DNA of 64,000 bases from Echinometra lucunter (lineage: Eukaryota > Echinodermata > Echinoidea > Camarodonta > Echinometridae), in the NCBI GenBank assembly GCA_029962745.1, contig CM057157.1, positions 21,582,916-21,646,915 on the forward strand, in the 5' to 3' direction. Both the position numbers and the translations under genes were made by a program. A model generated the notes under the pieces. The model saw only the letters and a program-made list of their open reading frames with translations. It searched no databases and was not told the origin of the DNA. Shown piece by piece: positions 51,501 to 60,339 of this stretch. Each line of letters starts with the position of its first letter. Within the stretch, counting starts at the first letter, position 1.

Positions 51501-54500
51501 AATAAAAAAAATCATGTATTTGTACTGAATATAAATTGATGGAAAGTTTATCAAAAAGTTAAAAAGTTGCCAATTTGTTTGAATAAACAGTAATTTCTAA
51601 CTTTTCATTACGGTGCCAATTTAAGGATTTTGGTTATTTTCCCTAATTTTTGTCAGTATTAAACAATAAATACTGATGTAACCAAATTGGGCACAATATT
51701 TTTTTGCCCTTTCCGCTCATGACTTTGATATCTTTTAGGGGTCTCCATCCAAAGTTTTGGACCCTCTATCACATAGAGGTTAAACCAATGACATTTTTCA
51801 TAAAGTAACTACGAGCACACTGTATTTACATCACCAACATCAGTAAGTTTTGAACTAAGAACTTCCCCATTCCAAGACATTGTCTAACACTGAGCTAAAA
51901 GAAGTCTACGGTAGGAGCGTGGCGACATCCTTTTGGCAAACATAAGGCTACAGCTTGAAGGCCCTATCCATTTAATTTGGGACTGATGGTGAATGCCTCG
52001 ATATATGTGAAGTACAATAGTGCACCGACGTGGTTTTGAACCCAGGAATTTCCCCATACACTGTATCTCACGCAACCACTGCTCTGCTTTTCCCTATAAG
52101 GATACCAATGGGCCAAAGGGGTCTAAGATGGGAGCCTAGTGACACCCCTTTAGCAACCACCTGGCCGAAAGCCAGGCACTTGTTGACATTCCAAACCAAC
52201 GAAGCATACATAGATAATGTTCCACGGCCTTTCTTGCCAACGCAGTGACAAATTCAAAACATCCTACTAGGAGAATGTGGGATAATGACTCCTTTGACGA
52301 TAGTCGAGATGAAACGCTACTCCATTCACAGGTGTACAGTACATGGGAAAATCGGAAAACACGAGGACGTGAACACATGTAAAGGTTCATTCGCGTATGC
52401 CGTGGTCAACCATCATGGTGACACAGTGTTGTTGTTTGTTTTCACATTTAAATGAATAACAAGTGAGAAGGGGGGGGGGGAGTAGCAAAGCACAAAACAA
52501 AGGTCTCTTGCAAATACCTTCTTGTTTTCCTGAAACTTCTGTAGTAAACGGTCACAACTAAAAGAGCTCTGGACACATCCCTATTTTGAACCACATGGAT
52601 ATCAGAATACTGATTCTAGCCTAGAAAATAGGGCTTTAAATGGACAGTTAGATCTTGGTCCAACTTCCTTTTTAAACTTGACTTTAGACCAAAGTGTCAG
52701 GTTTAAATCTTTAGGAGAGCTTTTACCATAAAGAATTATCATCGTCATCTAAGCAGGTCTAACAGAGCGGTGCAATCAATGCCCAAACGACTGGTGAAGG
52801 AGCTCAACATGAGGGGAACAATGATTCATGCACTGAGAAAGGTTACCAATCTGGGTCAACTACATTTCCTTCTGAATTATAAGCTGTGGCACTGATATCC
52901 ACAAGGGCTTGGAACACCAGCTTCATGTTTTACCATGCATGCCTTAACAGCTACCGCAATAGTCAGGCAAGAATCAGCATTTTAATAATGTTTTCTTAAA
53001 AACACAGTCCTGTCTGAGATTGAGAATCAGTTGTAGAACTAAACAAAAGTTGCCTTTTGCTTTCAAAGAAGTTTCTCAAGAAACAGAGCTTCTAGAAAGC
53101 TATAAACTTTAGAATGTTTGGAAATTTATCCACATGATGTGTAAAAAAAAAAGCATGCTTCTGCTGGTTCTCATCATGTCAGTTCCACAAGCACAGAGCA
53201 ATGAGTGAATTCAGAGGTCTGAATCTGCTTGAAGAAAAGAGCTATTATTACTTTAACTCTTCCTAGAAAGTAATTTGTGTTTAAAAGGTGGTTTCTATGG
53301 GAGTTCTAGAATTTAGTAGTCAACAGGCATGTTTTTCCTTTTTTTACTTCCAACAATATGGGTAAAATTTGGAAAGAATAAACAGCAGGAAAAGGGGGGA
53401 GGGATGCAAGCTGGATTTTCTCAGAAAATATCCATGAGTTATTTGCACTGTACATCTCATAGACTGCATTTTGAAACACTGTTGTACATACAGTGCTGAA
53501 TCACAATGAATTTGTATTCTCACTGACGACATTTTTTTTTTTGGGGGGGGGGGGGGGGGTTGAGGAACGAACTAGATTCTATGAAGATATTGATTGAATT
53601 GCCATTGTCTACACTATCTCATTGACCGTATTTCTCTACACACTCTTTGTGTTTATACTGCTGAATCACTCAGATGATAAATGATAGGCCTACATCACCA
53701 TTTATCATTTAGAATCTTTTCAAAGTAAATATCAATATAGGCGATTCATGCACAGCTAGCCCTAAGTCTACAGCCACATACATGTACATGTACATACATG
53801 TACCATATTTTTATATTTTTCAAAGTTAACACAATGTCACACAGCCTTGAACCAGTCCTAAATTTGCCTGTCTCTGTGATGGTAGAAGTTACATGTATAC
53901 TGTACAGGGCTTGAGGAGTGTAGTAGACTAATACATCCACATAATCTTACAATTCAGACACCACCACCACCACCAAGAGTCTGTGCCTGTAGACTAGCCA
54001 TCACTTCAGTCAAGGGCAAGTACAACAATTTCGGGCACTGGGGAGAGGGGTGGTGTGCATATTCCATCCCTCTTTTGCGCTCCGCACCGCACTGCTCTCT
54101 GCGTCATTGCCTAAAAGTTTACTAACCCCAGAGCACATGGTGGGGGAGCTGGTAATGGGTCCTTCTTGGAACATGGCACAATGCTATTTGAATTGCTCCT
54201 GTGGGTCTTAGGTGAAAAAGAAACTCTAAGTTTGGAGCAATTGTGCATTGGTATGCTGTGGTTAGTTTGTAGATGCATTGTACATAAACCCTTACCAGTT
54301 TGAATGCATAGCAAAGTGGCTGAACTTAAGACTACAATAGGCCTTGACTGTAGCAGCTCATTTTGACCATGTTTTGACAAAGCCAGAGACTGATGAAGAT
54401 AGTCTTGTCACTAGACTCAAGGTTTGATAGAAATGTGTCTAAATGTGTCTAAGTGCTTAAATAGAGTCATCTAGAGACTACTGCAGACCGTTTTCAGTTG

Positions 54501-57500
54501 AAACGTGTAACAGCATCTGAATTTTAGACTACTCCACAGGCCCTATACTGTCAAAGATCCTGACAGGTACATGTAGCCAGAGAATAAGCCAAGGTTAGGT
54601 TTGGCTCAAGGATTTATAATAACAGTGTTTACGTGACCTGGAGCCTGTAACATAAAGATACAATCAACTGATTGATATCAATCATAAGATTGATAATATT
54701 TTTTCATGTTACAGGGCCCGGATAGTGTTTGTGTCTGTAGACTATGCTGCAGTATGCCTTCATTACATCACAACTTCAATGACTTCAACAGCGCATCACA
54801 CATGTTAGTTGATGTTACCTTGACAGAAAAAAAAATGTGCTGCAGTATCAACAGTGAGACAAAACAATGCATATTGAGAGATCTATTGAAAAGATAGGGT
54901 TTGATGAAGTTTGGTTACTCCTTGGCCTAATCAATACCATTCATGTTCTTTATTGAGATCAATATCACAAGGAAATCTTAGATTACGTATGTTGTGTAAT
55001 GGTTATGTAATTCAGGGACAAGGTTGCCAATTTTGTCAATGATCGCACTGATTACACCAGATTGAGAAAATCAGTGTGTGCCTATCTAATTTCCAGATCA
55101 ACATTTCCAGGCACTGGTCAATGGACCAGATCTCACAAGTTGGAGAGCAAGCTGACATGAATTACGAAGCACTTGACCCAATTCTCTGTGACTCCTTCAA
55201 CAAGTTACCAAGACCTTTCTGCAGTGCCAGAGCTTTCTAGAAGCTGCTGTGTTTATGCCATCAAAGGTTAAAGGTTATTTTTATGGGTTTATAGTCTCAT
55301 GTTTCAGCCCAGAATTTAGCACCATGATTGCGTAAACCAAGGTGAAGGTTCTGTCCTGATCTATGTGGAGTAGCGTGGTAAGGGTCCACTCATCAAGGGG
55401 TGGGGGCAATGATGCTATGTGGGGGGGGGGGGGGATAGGGAGGCATCCATTTCGTAAGATGAATCACACATGAGAGCAAAGCCATGAAGTTTGGGGAGGG
55501 TCGTTGGATGGGATTGGGCAAAAAAGAAAGAAAAAAAAGGGCTTCATTCTTATTTCAAGAGTCTCAGTGAAGAGAAAATTCACAAAACACAAACGAAGGC
55601 CTACATTTCCTCTCTTTTTCACTGACTTATGGCCTGAAATTTATCCTAGGAATACATATACTTTGCTCCATAGCTAATATACTTACATCACACTGGAGAA
55701 TGGAGACTGTCCAGGTTACGATACAAAATTGCCAGATGATTACAATAACCATATTTACAACTTGGAATGACAATTTAGATGGAAGAATGTTAAGGAGATT
55801 GGGGAGGGGGCATCTTCAACACATCTTCTCAAACACAGGCGAAACAACCTGACATTGGCAATCGCAAAATTATGAAACTGCTAAATTTCACAACATTCTC
55901 AAACTTCCGATACAACTATATATAGGCAGCTTCATGTTTTGTAAGTAATAAGTACAATCAGCAAGCATGAAGTCATTCCAAGATTCCACAGTTGTATAAC
56001 GTGATTTATCGCTAGCTGTCGAATGGTAGAAATATGGGTATAAATTTGACCCCAAGACTGCACTTTCAATTTCGCAGGGAAATATAATTCCTAAAAGAGT
56101 AGGGGCAAAATTCCTACCAGTGTGCTCAGTAGTGCCACTGGTGTTTGCTTGTTGTAAGCTTTCTGGATCACTGTATCATTCATTGTGATAATATTTAAAA
56201 TATTAAAAGACTACTCAATGTTTAAAAATCTTAAAACTTGAAGAGAAGGGCTCTGTGCATGATACATTCATACAATGTGGCTTGTGCACTCCTCTTCAAG
56301 TTTAAGATTTTAAACACTGAATTAGTAATGCAAATATTATGCAATATTCTTTTGATATTGACTCTAGCATGAATTGCTCTGGGTCACTCTTGAACAGTAA
56401 GCAAATTCTAATCCTAAACCCTGAACCTTACTCATTAAACAAGCAGCAGAAGCAGAATCAACCAATCAAATTCAATTTCAATAGGATTCTGTACACAAAG
56501 AGAAATGCACAAACACACACACACACACACACCTTCTCACTGCACACGATTACATGTGCAATGTACCACAGACTGCTTTAACATGCCAGCTTTTGGGGAA
56601 TCCCCACACACCAAGAGCTCGTGATATGGCCTGCATCCATGTCCAGTGCATGTTTCATACAGCCAATACTTCAGGAAGTGATAGATGCGCATCCATTTCA
56701 TTTGGCTATTAAAAGGGTATCCATTTGTTATCTACTGGTAGGTGACAAGTGCAGGGGAAAGCCCCTTCATACAGTTCACCATACGACCTGCATCTATGAG
56801 CAACGCCTACGGGCTCATTGAGATATGATTTGGTAAACCGCAGTGCTTGTATTTTCGTATTTTCCTTGAATATTGTCCATGAATAAGAAGTATCACATTT
56901 CTGTGTCTACTAACACACATACTACATTTGCTGCACACGGCCATCATTTCATTCCCCAGTTGCCAATCATGTGCAGATCAAAAAAAAGTCTGCATTTACC
57001 ACAGCATATTTTAAAGAGCTATAACTGCTCTGCCTCAGTCTCATTTTGTCATAAAGAAAGCCCGCTGGCAATTTGGCATCTATGTCTGATTTGTCCACAG
57101 GGTCTGTTATAAGAGTGATATGGCCTGCATCCATGAGCAATGCCCATGTGTCTCCAGATCCAGAGGGATGAATGAATCTGTGGAGTCCAAACTCACCATT
57201 ATGGAATTCCCTTTGGTATCGTTTGGCTGCCTGGTGAAAAGGCATATGACACACAAGCTCATGATATGATCTGCATCAATGAGTAGTTCCTGTCTAGATG
57301 GAAGAATGAATCTCCAGAGGCTAAGCTGTCATGAGGGAAACCCCTGACATCTTTCTTCTACGTAGTGTCAAGACCTGTGACACACAAGTTTAAGATAAGT
57401 TCTGCATCCATAAATAGTGCTTGCATGTCTCTCGTTTAAAAGCCCTCCAAAATAAATGCAACAACTCTGATACACAAGCTCATGATATGGCTTGCATCTT

Positions 57501-59388
57501 TGAGAAGTGCCCATTTGTCTCTAGTCAGGAACAAGCTGGATGCACGGAGTTTAAACTGCAAGAAAGAAAAAGAATCCCTAAGGCATCTTTTGTCCAACAA
57601 GGCTGAAGGAAAAGTCCAAACACACTCATGATTTGACCTGCATCCATGCACGAATAGTGTCCGTCTGTCTCTGATGAAGGTGGAAAATGAATGTTCAGAG
57701 TTTATGTTGCCACGAGAGGATCCATTTGGCATCTTTTGACTGCCTGAGCTGCAGGGGATGCCAGTAGTAAACGATCACATGAAACATTCATAGCATGACC
57801 GGCATTCATGAGCAATGGTTGTCTGGAGCTAGTCTTCACAGCCCGAGATGGATGCCCAAAGTCTGCGCTGGCCATGAGGGAAGCCCCTTGGCATCGCACA
57901 GTGGCAGAGCATCCGATATGGGCTGCATCCATCTTAAATTGGCCGAGGCAGACGAGTGTTGGCAGAAGATCTGTCCCAAAAACCTGAACCACAATTGGAG
58001 GTTTGGCAGGTACCACCCTCCCATCTGAATATAATCATCCAGAAGTCTAATGAACACAGCATGGCAGAGGAAAAACACAAACATTCCCCCACGTTTAGAT
58101 GCTCACCCGTTTCTACATCCGGTCTCTATTTTTAGAAACCGCAGCTATGTTTGGGACAAGTTGGTTTGGGGTTTTCTCAGCCGAGAGGATCCGCCAGCGC
58201 CGCCTGCCAACCCGGCGAGTTTGGAAGCTGCACTTGAAACGAACCCAAACATTCATTTTGACAGCCGGGTAAGCATGTGCAAATTTACATACATGTGAAC
58301 TCCTGGGCCATCACAGCTCTATTCCTATATTACAGGTATAAGGAACTGAGAATTCAAGACTGCACCAAATTAGTGAACAAACTGTGCTCATCAATGAAAG
58401 ACTACATGTAACTTGAAAGCTTTTTTGCCTTAAATTGATCATTTACGTACCTACTGAGCATGATTCAATTTTCATATAACACACATTTTCCATAGACGCC
58501 AGCCCAAGTTTTTTGGGGCATTGTATTCAGGGGGTTAAAGAGGTTTGCACTTTTGGAGAAAATGCATACAATGATTTACATCTTGTGCATGCTACAATGA
58601 GTTACCAGACTGTACATCTTCATCATACTAAGTTGAACTAAGCTTACCACATCTGACCAAAATTGCTAAGTACTATTAAAAGAGATTTTCTCAAATCAGT
58701 GAATACAAAAGGATCAATTCCATTTTTGGTGTTGTCAATCCCCCCCCCCCCCCAACAAAATCATGGACAATATAAGCTTTTCATACTTACTGTATGTAAG
58801 TGCTAATTTCATATTTCTTAAGATCACTCATAGCTTTAAACATTAGATATACTGTAAGTTTCTGCAAACCATATGTGCATCATATAGATAACCTGTAAGT
58901 TTCGCCAGCCAGTAGTTACAATTAACCTCATCAACTGCCTATTTTTGCTGGTACTTTCAAATTCTGAGGCTGAGCAATTAATGTTTCGGTACCATGTGAA
59001 AATGCATCCATCTGTATTGTTTAAAACAGGAGATTCCGAGGAGTAGAAGTTTCAAAGTATGATGTTCCTGAGCAATTAACATATGTACAGACTTGCTCTG
59101 CACATCAAAAAAGCGTTAGAAATTTTAAGAGGAGAAGCCTCATGGATAAAAGATTTACTTAACAAATTGGCAAACTTATACTAGAGCAGACTCACTTTGC
59201 AAATCAGAATAATTTCAGGAGCCTTATAAAGAGAAATTTTAAGTTTAAGGGGAAAAAAAAGACTTGGCAAATTAGAAAACTGTTAGAAATTTTCATTGGG
59301 ATATCCTCATGGAACAAAGACTTACTTTGCAAATCTGGGTCGCTTCCACTGCCCACTGATATCGTGTCCGACTCACTCAGTGACCGTT
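25186..59388 (-). CDS. NFI: Nuclear factor I (NFI/CTF) transcription factor, C-terminal part, 10 exons; 5' end beyond window
   Basis: NFI proteins bind TTGGC(N5)GCCAA as dimers through an N-terminal domain and regulate transcription through a Pro/Ser-rich C-terminus. Visible exons are 59326-59388, 36987-37073, 36142-36495, 34602-34757, 30252-30418, 29161-29359, 28440-28585, 27172-27340, 25763-25810 and 25186-25259. All have GT..AG borders and join in one frame of 486 codons plus TGA. Matches to vertebrate NFI, in order: an ERSLSESD linker (NFIA HERDSGQSG), SSGVFTALELRRITQVPI (TSGVFSVTELVRVSQTPI), KRIKRNS plus VDDEVDSIGEEGD and SSGWH (TKRLKSVEDEMDSPGEE, SSGWHE), LSDYVQLVS (LKEFVQLVC), a seven-proline block in FIPTAMLPPPPPPPVARP, and RFVPV (RFVSV). 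A Lys/Arg patch may be a nuclear localisation signal. The DNA-binding exon should lie above 64000; no long minus-strand frame for it exists in 59389-64000. Paralogue type cannot be assigned; invertebrates usually have a single NFI. Confidence 0.93.
25763..25810 (-). CDS. NFI: NFI 48-nt cassette-like exon
   Basis: It encodes MMPGSVSEDGLLNQE. It is a multiple of three, and about 330 nt of CU-rich RNA lies directly upstream in the sense strand (plus-strand GA-rich 25812-26150). The frame to the last exon holds only with this exon's phase, which supports it. Confidence 0.8.
25812..26155. repeat. GA-rich (CU-rich in sense RNA) intronic tract
   Basis: Degenerate GAGAGA/GACAGA repeats end at the 3' splice site of the 48-nt NFI exon. 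Confidence 0.85.
27172..27340 (-). CDS. NFI: NFI exon, Ser/Thr/Pro-rich
   Basis: This 169-nt exon encodes MLPYPNISPVNISPTSLSLL then TSPVATPRSTPRSTPIPRWN and ISLDESSDYSLM. Several S/T-P sites suggest phosphorylation. The acceptor is ATCTAG|ATG and the donor TGTCCA|GTAAGT. Confidence 0.87.
27515..27815 (-). mobile_element. tRNA-derived SINE with (ATT)n tail
   Basis: On the minus strand the element starts near 27815 with GTTGTGGATAAGTCCCTGGAC. It has a box B (GGTTCGAATCC at about 27750), the core GTCCTTTGGCAAGACATTAA, and ends in a trinucleotide tail (plus-strand AAT array 27520-27596). A sister copy lies on the plus strand at 47165. Confidence 0.8.
27909..28326. mobile_element. TTAA-flanked MITE (piggyBac/Kolobok-like ends)
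   Basis: Bounded by TTAACCCATAG at the left and CTATGGGTTAA at the right, with the TTAA target in both flanks. AT-rich interior with no transposase frame. Other copies: 61-370 and, more diverged, 51520-51790. Confidence 0.65.
28440..28585 (-). CDS. NFI: NFI exon, Ser/Thr/Pro-rich
   Basis: This 146-nt exon encodes ATSTAPLNLPSTSILTSCPT through FTVLGRPDNSYVHSQQQ. The end resembles vertebrate VGPRDPSFVNIPQQ. The acceptor is AATCAG|CA and the donor CAGCAG|GTTAGT. Confidence 0.87.
29161..29359 (-). CDS. NFI: NFI proline-rich exon
   Basis: This 199-nt exon contains FIPTAMLPPPPPPPVARPVA, almost identical to vertebrate NFI (LPTPMLPPPPPPPMARPVP), the transactivation core. It ends AATATGG|GTAAGA (phase 1). 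Confidence 0.96.
29935..30190. repeat. (CAT/ATC)n array
   Basis: Imperfect ATC trinucleotides lie in an NFI intron about 60 bp from the exon at 30252. The poly-Met and poly-Ile frames here are not genes. Confidence 0.9.
30252..30418 (-). CDS. NFI: NFI exon with LSDYVQLV block
   Basis: This 167-nt exon encodes GQPNLSYASMAPSPGPPSSG, then YYQNQLRVHSAPNQ and LSDYVQLVSHQETQNHP, paralleling vertebrate LKEFVQLVCPD. The acceptor is TTCCAG|TT and the donor CATCCG|GTAAGG (phase 0). Confidence 0.93.
31299..31527. mobile_element. MITE with AGGCTGTGTTCATA ends
   Basis: A perfect 14-bp terminal inverted repeat (AGGCTGTGTTCATA / TATGAACACAGCCT) bounds about 229 bp in an NFI intron. Confidence 0.65.
33025..33598. 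mobile_element. TIR element carrying about 147-bp internal tandem repeats
   Basis: The ends are TATGCCTCAGCC and GGCGGAGGCATA (11 of 12 paired). Inside, a unit beginning GACCTCTATGACCTTTG and containing GAAGTTGATC.GTCAAATGG recurs at about 33090, 33241 and 33389. The element ends with a GGACGGACGGAC stretch. Confidence 0.6.
34311..34522. mobile_element. TIR element with GACATTTGCTCC/GCAATTGTCG ends
   Basis: Left GTGACGAGACATTTGTCCC..AATTGCTCC pairs with right GGGAGCAATTGTCG..GGAGCAAATGTC. The interior carries G-rich telomere-like phrases (GGGGTTAGGATTGGG). A second copy starts at 63943. Confidence 0.6.
34602..34757 (-). CDS. NFI: NFI exon with SUMO-type IKIE motif
   Basis: This 156-nt symmetrical exon encodes ASPGIHSPNMNKPKAGLPN and ends near LPDGSPQN. 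GGIKIERDG fits the sumoylation consensus (hydrophobic-K-x-E). Borders are TGCAG|GA and AATG|GTAGGT. Confidence 0.88.
35625..35767. mobile_element. Palindromic MITE
   Basis: TGCCGTCTTATAAGGAG at the left pairs with the complement of CTCTTTAGAAGACGGCCCC at the right. Inner arms (GATTCAAATCAAT) are also inverted. Confidence 0.55.
35795..36000. repeat. ATAAAGACCAC-type dispersed repeat
   Basis: CTGTTTATAAAGACCACT and CCTGTCTATAAAGACCACTC occur about 155 bp apart, each followed by a short phrase ending in CTCTCTTTCT..AAGTGAGAC. The same phrases recur at 46085-46245 and 49590-49770. Confidence 0.55.
36142..36495 (-). CDS. NFI: NFI exon with KRIKR, DDEVDS and SSGWH blocks
   Basis: This is a 354-nt exon, the largest seen, in phase 1 at both ends. 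It begins VPILMGAADTG and has a Tyr/Asn-rich section, a Gly run and a basic KRIKR patch. It then has the acidic DDEVDSIGEEGD and the Ser-rich SPANSLSSHSSGWHSDMDAG tail shared with vertebrate NFI. Confidence 0.95.
36987..37073 (-). CDS. NFI: NFI exon with SGVF..LELRRITQ block
   Basis: This 87-nt exon encodes SVLNGQENHHMFSSSGVFTA followed by LELRRITQ, the conserved start of the NFI C-terminal half. The acceptor is TTGCAG|TG and the donor ACAAG|GTAAGT. Confidence 0.93.
38482..38700 (-). other. GC-rich patch with short ORF
   Basis: This is a locally GC- and CpG-richer island in an AT-rich intron, with five CAGC/CAGCCAGC units near 38563-38584. On the minus strand ATG near 38614 opens MDASQGIGGGLAGWLAAAT and runs to a stop at 38482. 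No splice link to NFI is visible. Confidence 0.3.
39959..40690. repeat. Local tandem duplication (about 0.3-0.4 kb unit)
   Basis: Two copies share GAGTGTACATGTTATCA, ATTATTCTTCATTTGTC, CTTTAAATATCCTAC and the closing GGGAGATTGACATAGAC type phrase. The second (from about 40375) is slightly shorter. Moderate divergence. Confidence 0.75.
41290..41705. repeat. Three-unit tandem repeat with GA-rich spacers
   Basis: Units end in a phrase like GTGGGxxATAAGCTCT..TAATCTGAACAGTTC followed by an AGAGAAAG tract. Unit starts fall near 41319, 41503 and 41672. Confidence 0.65.
42116..42195. mobile_element. 80-bp TTAA-bounded MITE
   Basis: TTAACCCGTTGACTACTG pairs imperfectly with CAGTAGCCAACAGGTTAA. It is palindromic in style and probably part of the TTAA group. 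Confidence 0.5.
42440..42775. repeat. Two-copy tandem duplication
   Basis: TTTCCGCTAC, a C-rich run, CCTxTGAAAGT.GT.ACA.GCAGG and GCAGACCCT recur in the same order about 220 bp apart. Confidence 0.65.
43449..43774. mobile_element. Palindromic element built from 21-bp units
   Basis: Terminal inverted repeats of 23 bp are exact (TATGGTGGCCCTGAAGTACG and onward, 43449-43471 and 43752-43774) and continue imperfectly further in. AAACCC borders both outer ends, a possible 6-bp target duplication. The interior is about twelve 21-bp units of the type GTCATGAATTTCGCATCCCA, forward in the left half and reverse-complemented in the right half. Because 21 is a multiple of three, several frames on both strands stay open and read as heptapeptide repeats. 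I consider these non-coding. Confidence 0.75.
44251..44409. mobile_element. MITE with TGGGGTGTTGCAA ends
   Basis: A 13-bp perfect terminal inverted repeat, with further inverted GATTGCAA phrases inside. About 159 bp. Confidence 0.65.
44600..44712 (+). mobile_element. tRNA-derived SINE fragment
   Basis: The B-box-like AAGTTCGAAACC is followed by GCTAGTGCTCTTTGATAAGG, the same core as at 5440. It is cut off at the right by the MITE at 44712. Confidence 0.5.
44712..45040. mobile_element. MITE with CAGGGGGG..TGTTTCATAAAG ends
   Basis: CAGGGGGGATGTTTCATAAAG pairs with CTTTATGAAACACCCCCCTG. Inner GTTCGTAA phrases are also inverted. It is bordered by a 26-bp direct repeat (44688-44713 and 45043-45068, one mismatch). 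Confidence 0.7.
46080..46255. repeat. ATAAAGACCAC-type dispersed repeat
   Basis: AAAGACCAC and its complement GTGGTCTTTATA recur several times, ending with ACAGGTTTGACTGTAT. Same family as 35795 and 49590. Confidence 0.55.
47165..47470 (+). mobile_element. tRNA-derived SINE
   Basis: It aligns along its length with the minus-strand copy at 27515-27815: GTGGATAAGTC, GAATCACA, CTAATGTCCTTTGGCAAGAC and CATTTGCCACACTC..CCCAGGTG. It ends in AT-rich AATAATGTATAATTATTAT. Confidence 0.75.
48110..48349. mobile_element. MITE with 41-bp terminal inverted repeats
   Basis: Arms at 48110-48150 and 48309-48349 pair at most positions and include the CpG-rich CGAAAGAACGCGTC. No coding frame inside. Confidence 0.75.
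48995..49138. repeat. 144-bp hairpin with 35-bp arms
   Basis: ATTTTCTCAATTTTCTTGGA and the following 15 bases (48995-49029) are complementary to 49104-49138 with a single mismatch. The loop is 74 bp. Confidence 0.85.
49590..49775. repeat. ATAAAGACCAC-type dispersed repeat
   Basis: TAAAAGACCACTCAAGGGAG at the left and three TGGTCTTTATA/ACAGGTGG phrases in inverted sense. It ends AGCAGGTTTGATTGT. Confidence 0.55.
51870..52160 (-). mobile_element. tRNA-like SINE, partly duplicated
   Basis: The minus strand has a perfect box B (GGTTCAAAACC near 52031). The phrase GTC.ACG.TAGGAGCGT.G.GACA..C.TTTGGCAA recurs about 220 bp apart (51904 and 52122). Confidence 0.5.
54643..54715. mobile_element. Small MITE, CCTGTAACAT ends
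   Basis: CCTGTAACATAAAG pairs with CATGTTACAGG. The interior GATTGATATCAATC is itself palindromic. It resembles 60906-61031. Confidence 0.6.
56219..56316. repeat. 98-nt imperfect hairpin
   Basis: TGTTTAAAAATCTTAAAACT..GAAGAG pairs with CTCTTC..AAGTTTAAGATTTTAAACA, with small bulges and a loop of about 25-30 nt. Size and shape are pre-miRNA-like, but no known miRNA is recognised. Confidence 0.6.
56620..57960. repeat. Decayed tandem array, unit about 120-165 bp
   Basis: The phrase GATATGGCCTGCATCCATGA and variants recur at about 56625, 56785, 57118, 57262, 57398, 57485, 57628, 57790 and 57913. They are accompanied by GTGTCTC, CATGAGGGAA.CCCCTTGGCATC and ACACACAAGCTCATGATA phrases in constant order. 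Confidence 0.8.
58100..58270. other. GC-rich patch with MEF2-type site
   Basis: Sequence is CpG-richer than its surroundings, with CTATTTTTAG at 58126-58135 (a match to the MEF2 consensus YTAWWWWTAR). Both strands have short open frames; the plus frame ends CAGCCGG|GTAAGC, donor-like. Confidence 0.35.
59326..59388 (-). CDS. NFI: NFI linker exon after the DNA-binding domain
   Basis: This 63-nt exon starts phase 1 (TTTCAG|AA) and ends phase 1 (TTGCAAA|GTAAG). It encodes (E)RSLSESDTISVGSGSDPDLQ. It corresponds in length, phase and Ser/Asp-rich character to vertebrate NFI exon 3. It is a multiple of three, so it could be skipped without a frameshift. Confidence 0.85.
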
Positions 59389-60339
59389 CTGAAATGAAAA
59401 TAAAAGAGATATGGAAAGTGAAAATAAAGGAGATATGGAAAGTGAAAAAAAAAAGTGGCAAGTAACTAATTATATTTGTTATCTCTGTCATTTCTATGGA
59501 TAATTCAGAAAGGGGGATCATTTCATCAGCAACTATTCAATGAACTGATACTTTTTGGGCTGATTTGACCACTCAAAGTCACTCTGGGAGCAAGCTGAGC
59601 CATTTGATCAAAAATGACAAATCCTTTTTAGGCACTTAGACTTGAAATTGGACCTCAAAATTTTGTCAGCAGCATATAAATGTACTGAGAGGGAGAAAAC
59701 AATTTTTTTTTGAGAATTTGACCCACAACTGAAGGATTTGTTTCATTAAAACACGAAAGATTTTAAAGAAAAATGTCACCAGTTTCTATACAATGAAGTA
59801 AGAATTAAAAAATATGGGTAATTAAAAAAATATATACAAAATGTGACTAAATTTGCCTTATAAAGTTGTGACAGCAATTTCTTTCTAGTTTCACTAATTT
59901 TTTAGAATTGAGCCTTCCCTTAAAGAATCTTGAATCTACCCTCCCCCTGACAATAGACAAAGTATGCAGCTGTTTAATAGAATTAATAGACTTAATCCCA
60001 AACAGTGCTACTTTGACGAAAATTATGATTTTTCAGAAGCTGAAAAACAATACATGGATTGCCTCTGTATTGCTAATTCATTGTGGCTTTTGATCAGCTG
60101 TTATGTATACTTCAGATGAATGAAAATAGAAGTCTCTGATTCTAATTTTATGTGACGTTCATCAGAGAAATATTTTTTTAGAAAAGTATAAACATACACA
60201 TATATGTGTGCATGCTTTAATCATGTTCATGTTATGATTTAAAGAAAGGTTCCGGTTCTCTGCCCCTCTCATTTTATCTTTTTCTATGTTTTTTTTTTAG
60301 GGGGGGGAGGAGGTACTAATTTCTCTCTCTCCCCTCCCC

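Larger units (their letters stand above)
37074..59325. other. 22-kb NFI intron, repeat-rich
   Basis: I find no exon that joins in frame. Content is listed separately: several MITEs, three SINE copies, tandem duplications, hairpins, a decayed satellite and homopolymer G/C runs (38857, 41450, 42703, 50393, 55420, 58741). Large parts between them (for example 45200-46000, 52450-53500) show nothing recognisable. Confidence 0.5.

Noticed and set aside
57436..58016. Separate genes on the minus strand
   Set aside because: The frames are short, broken, and follow the tandem repeat unit; treated as a decayed array.
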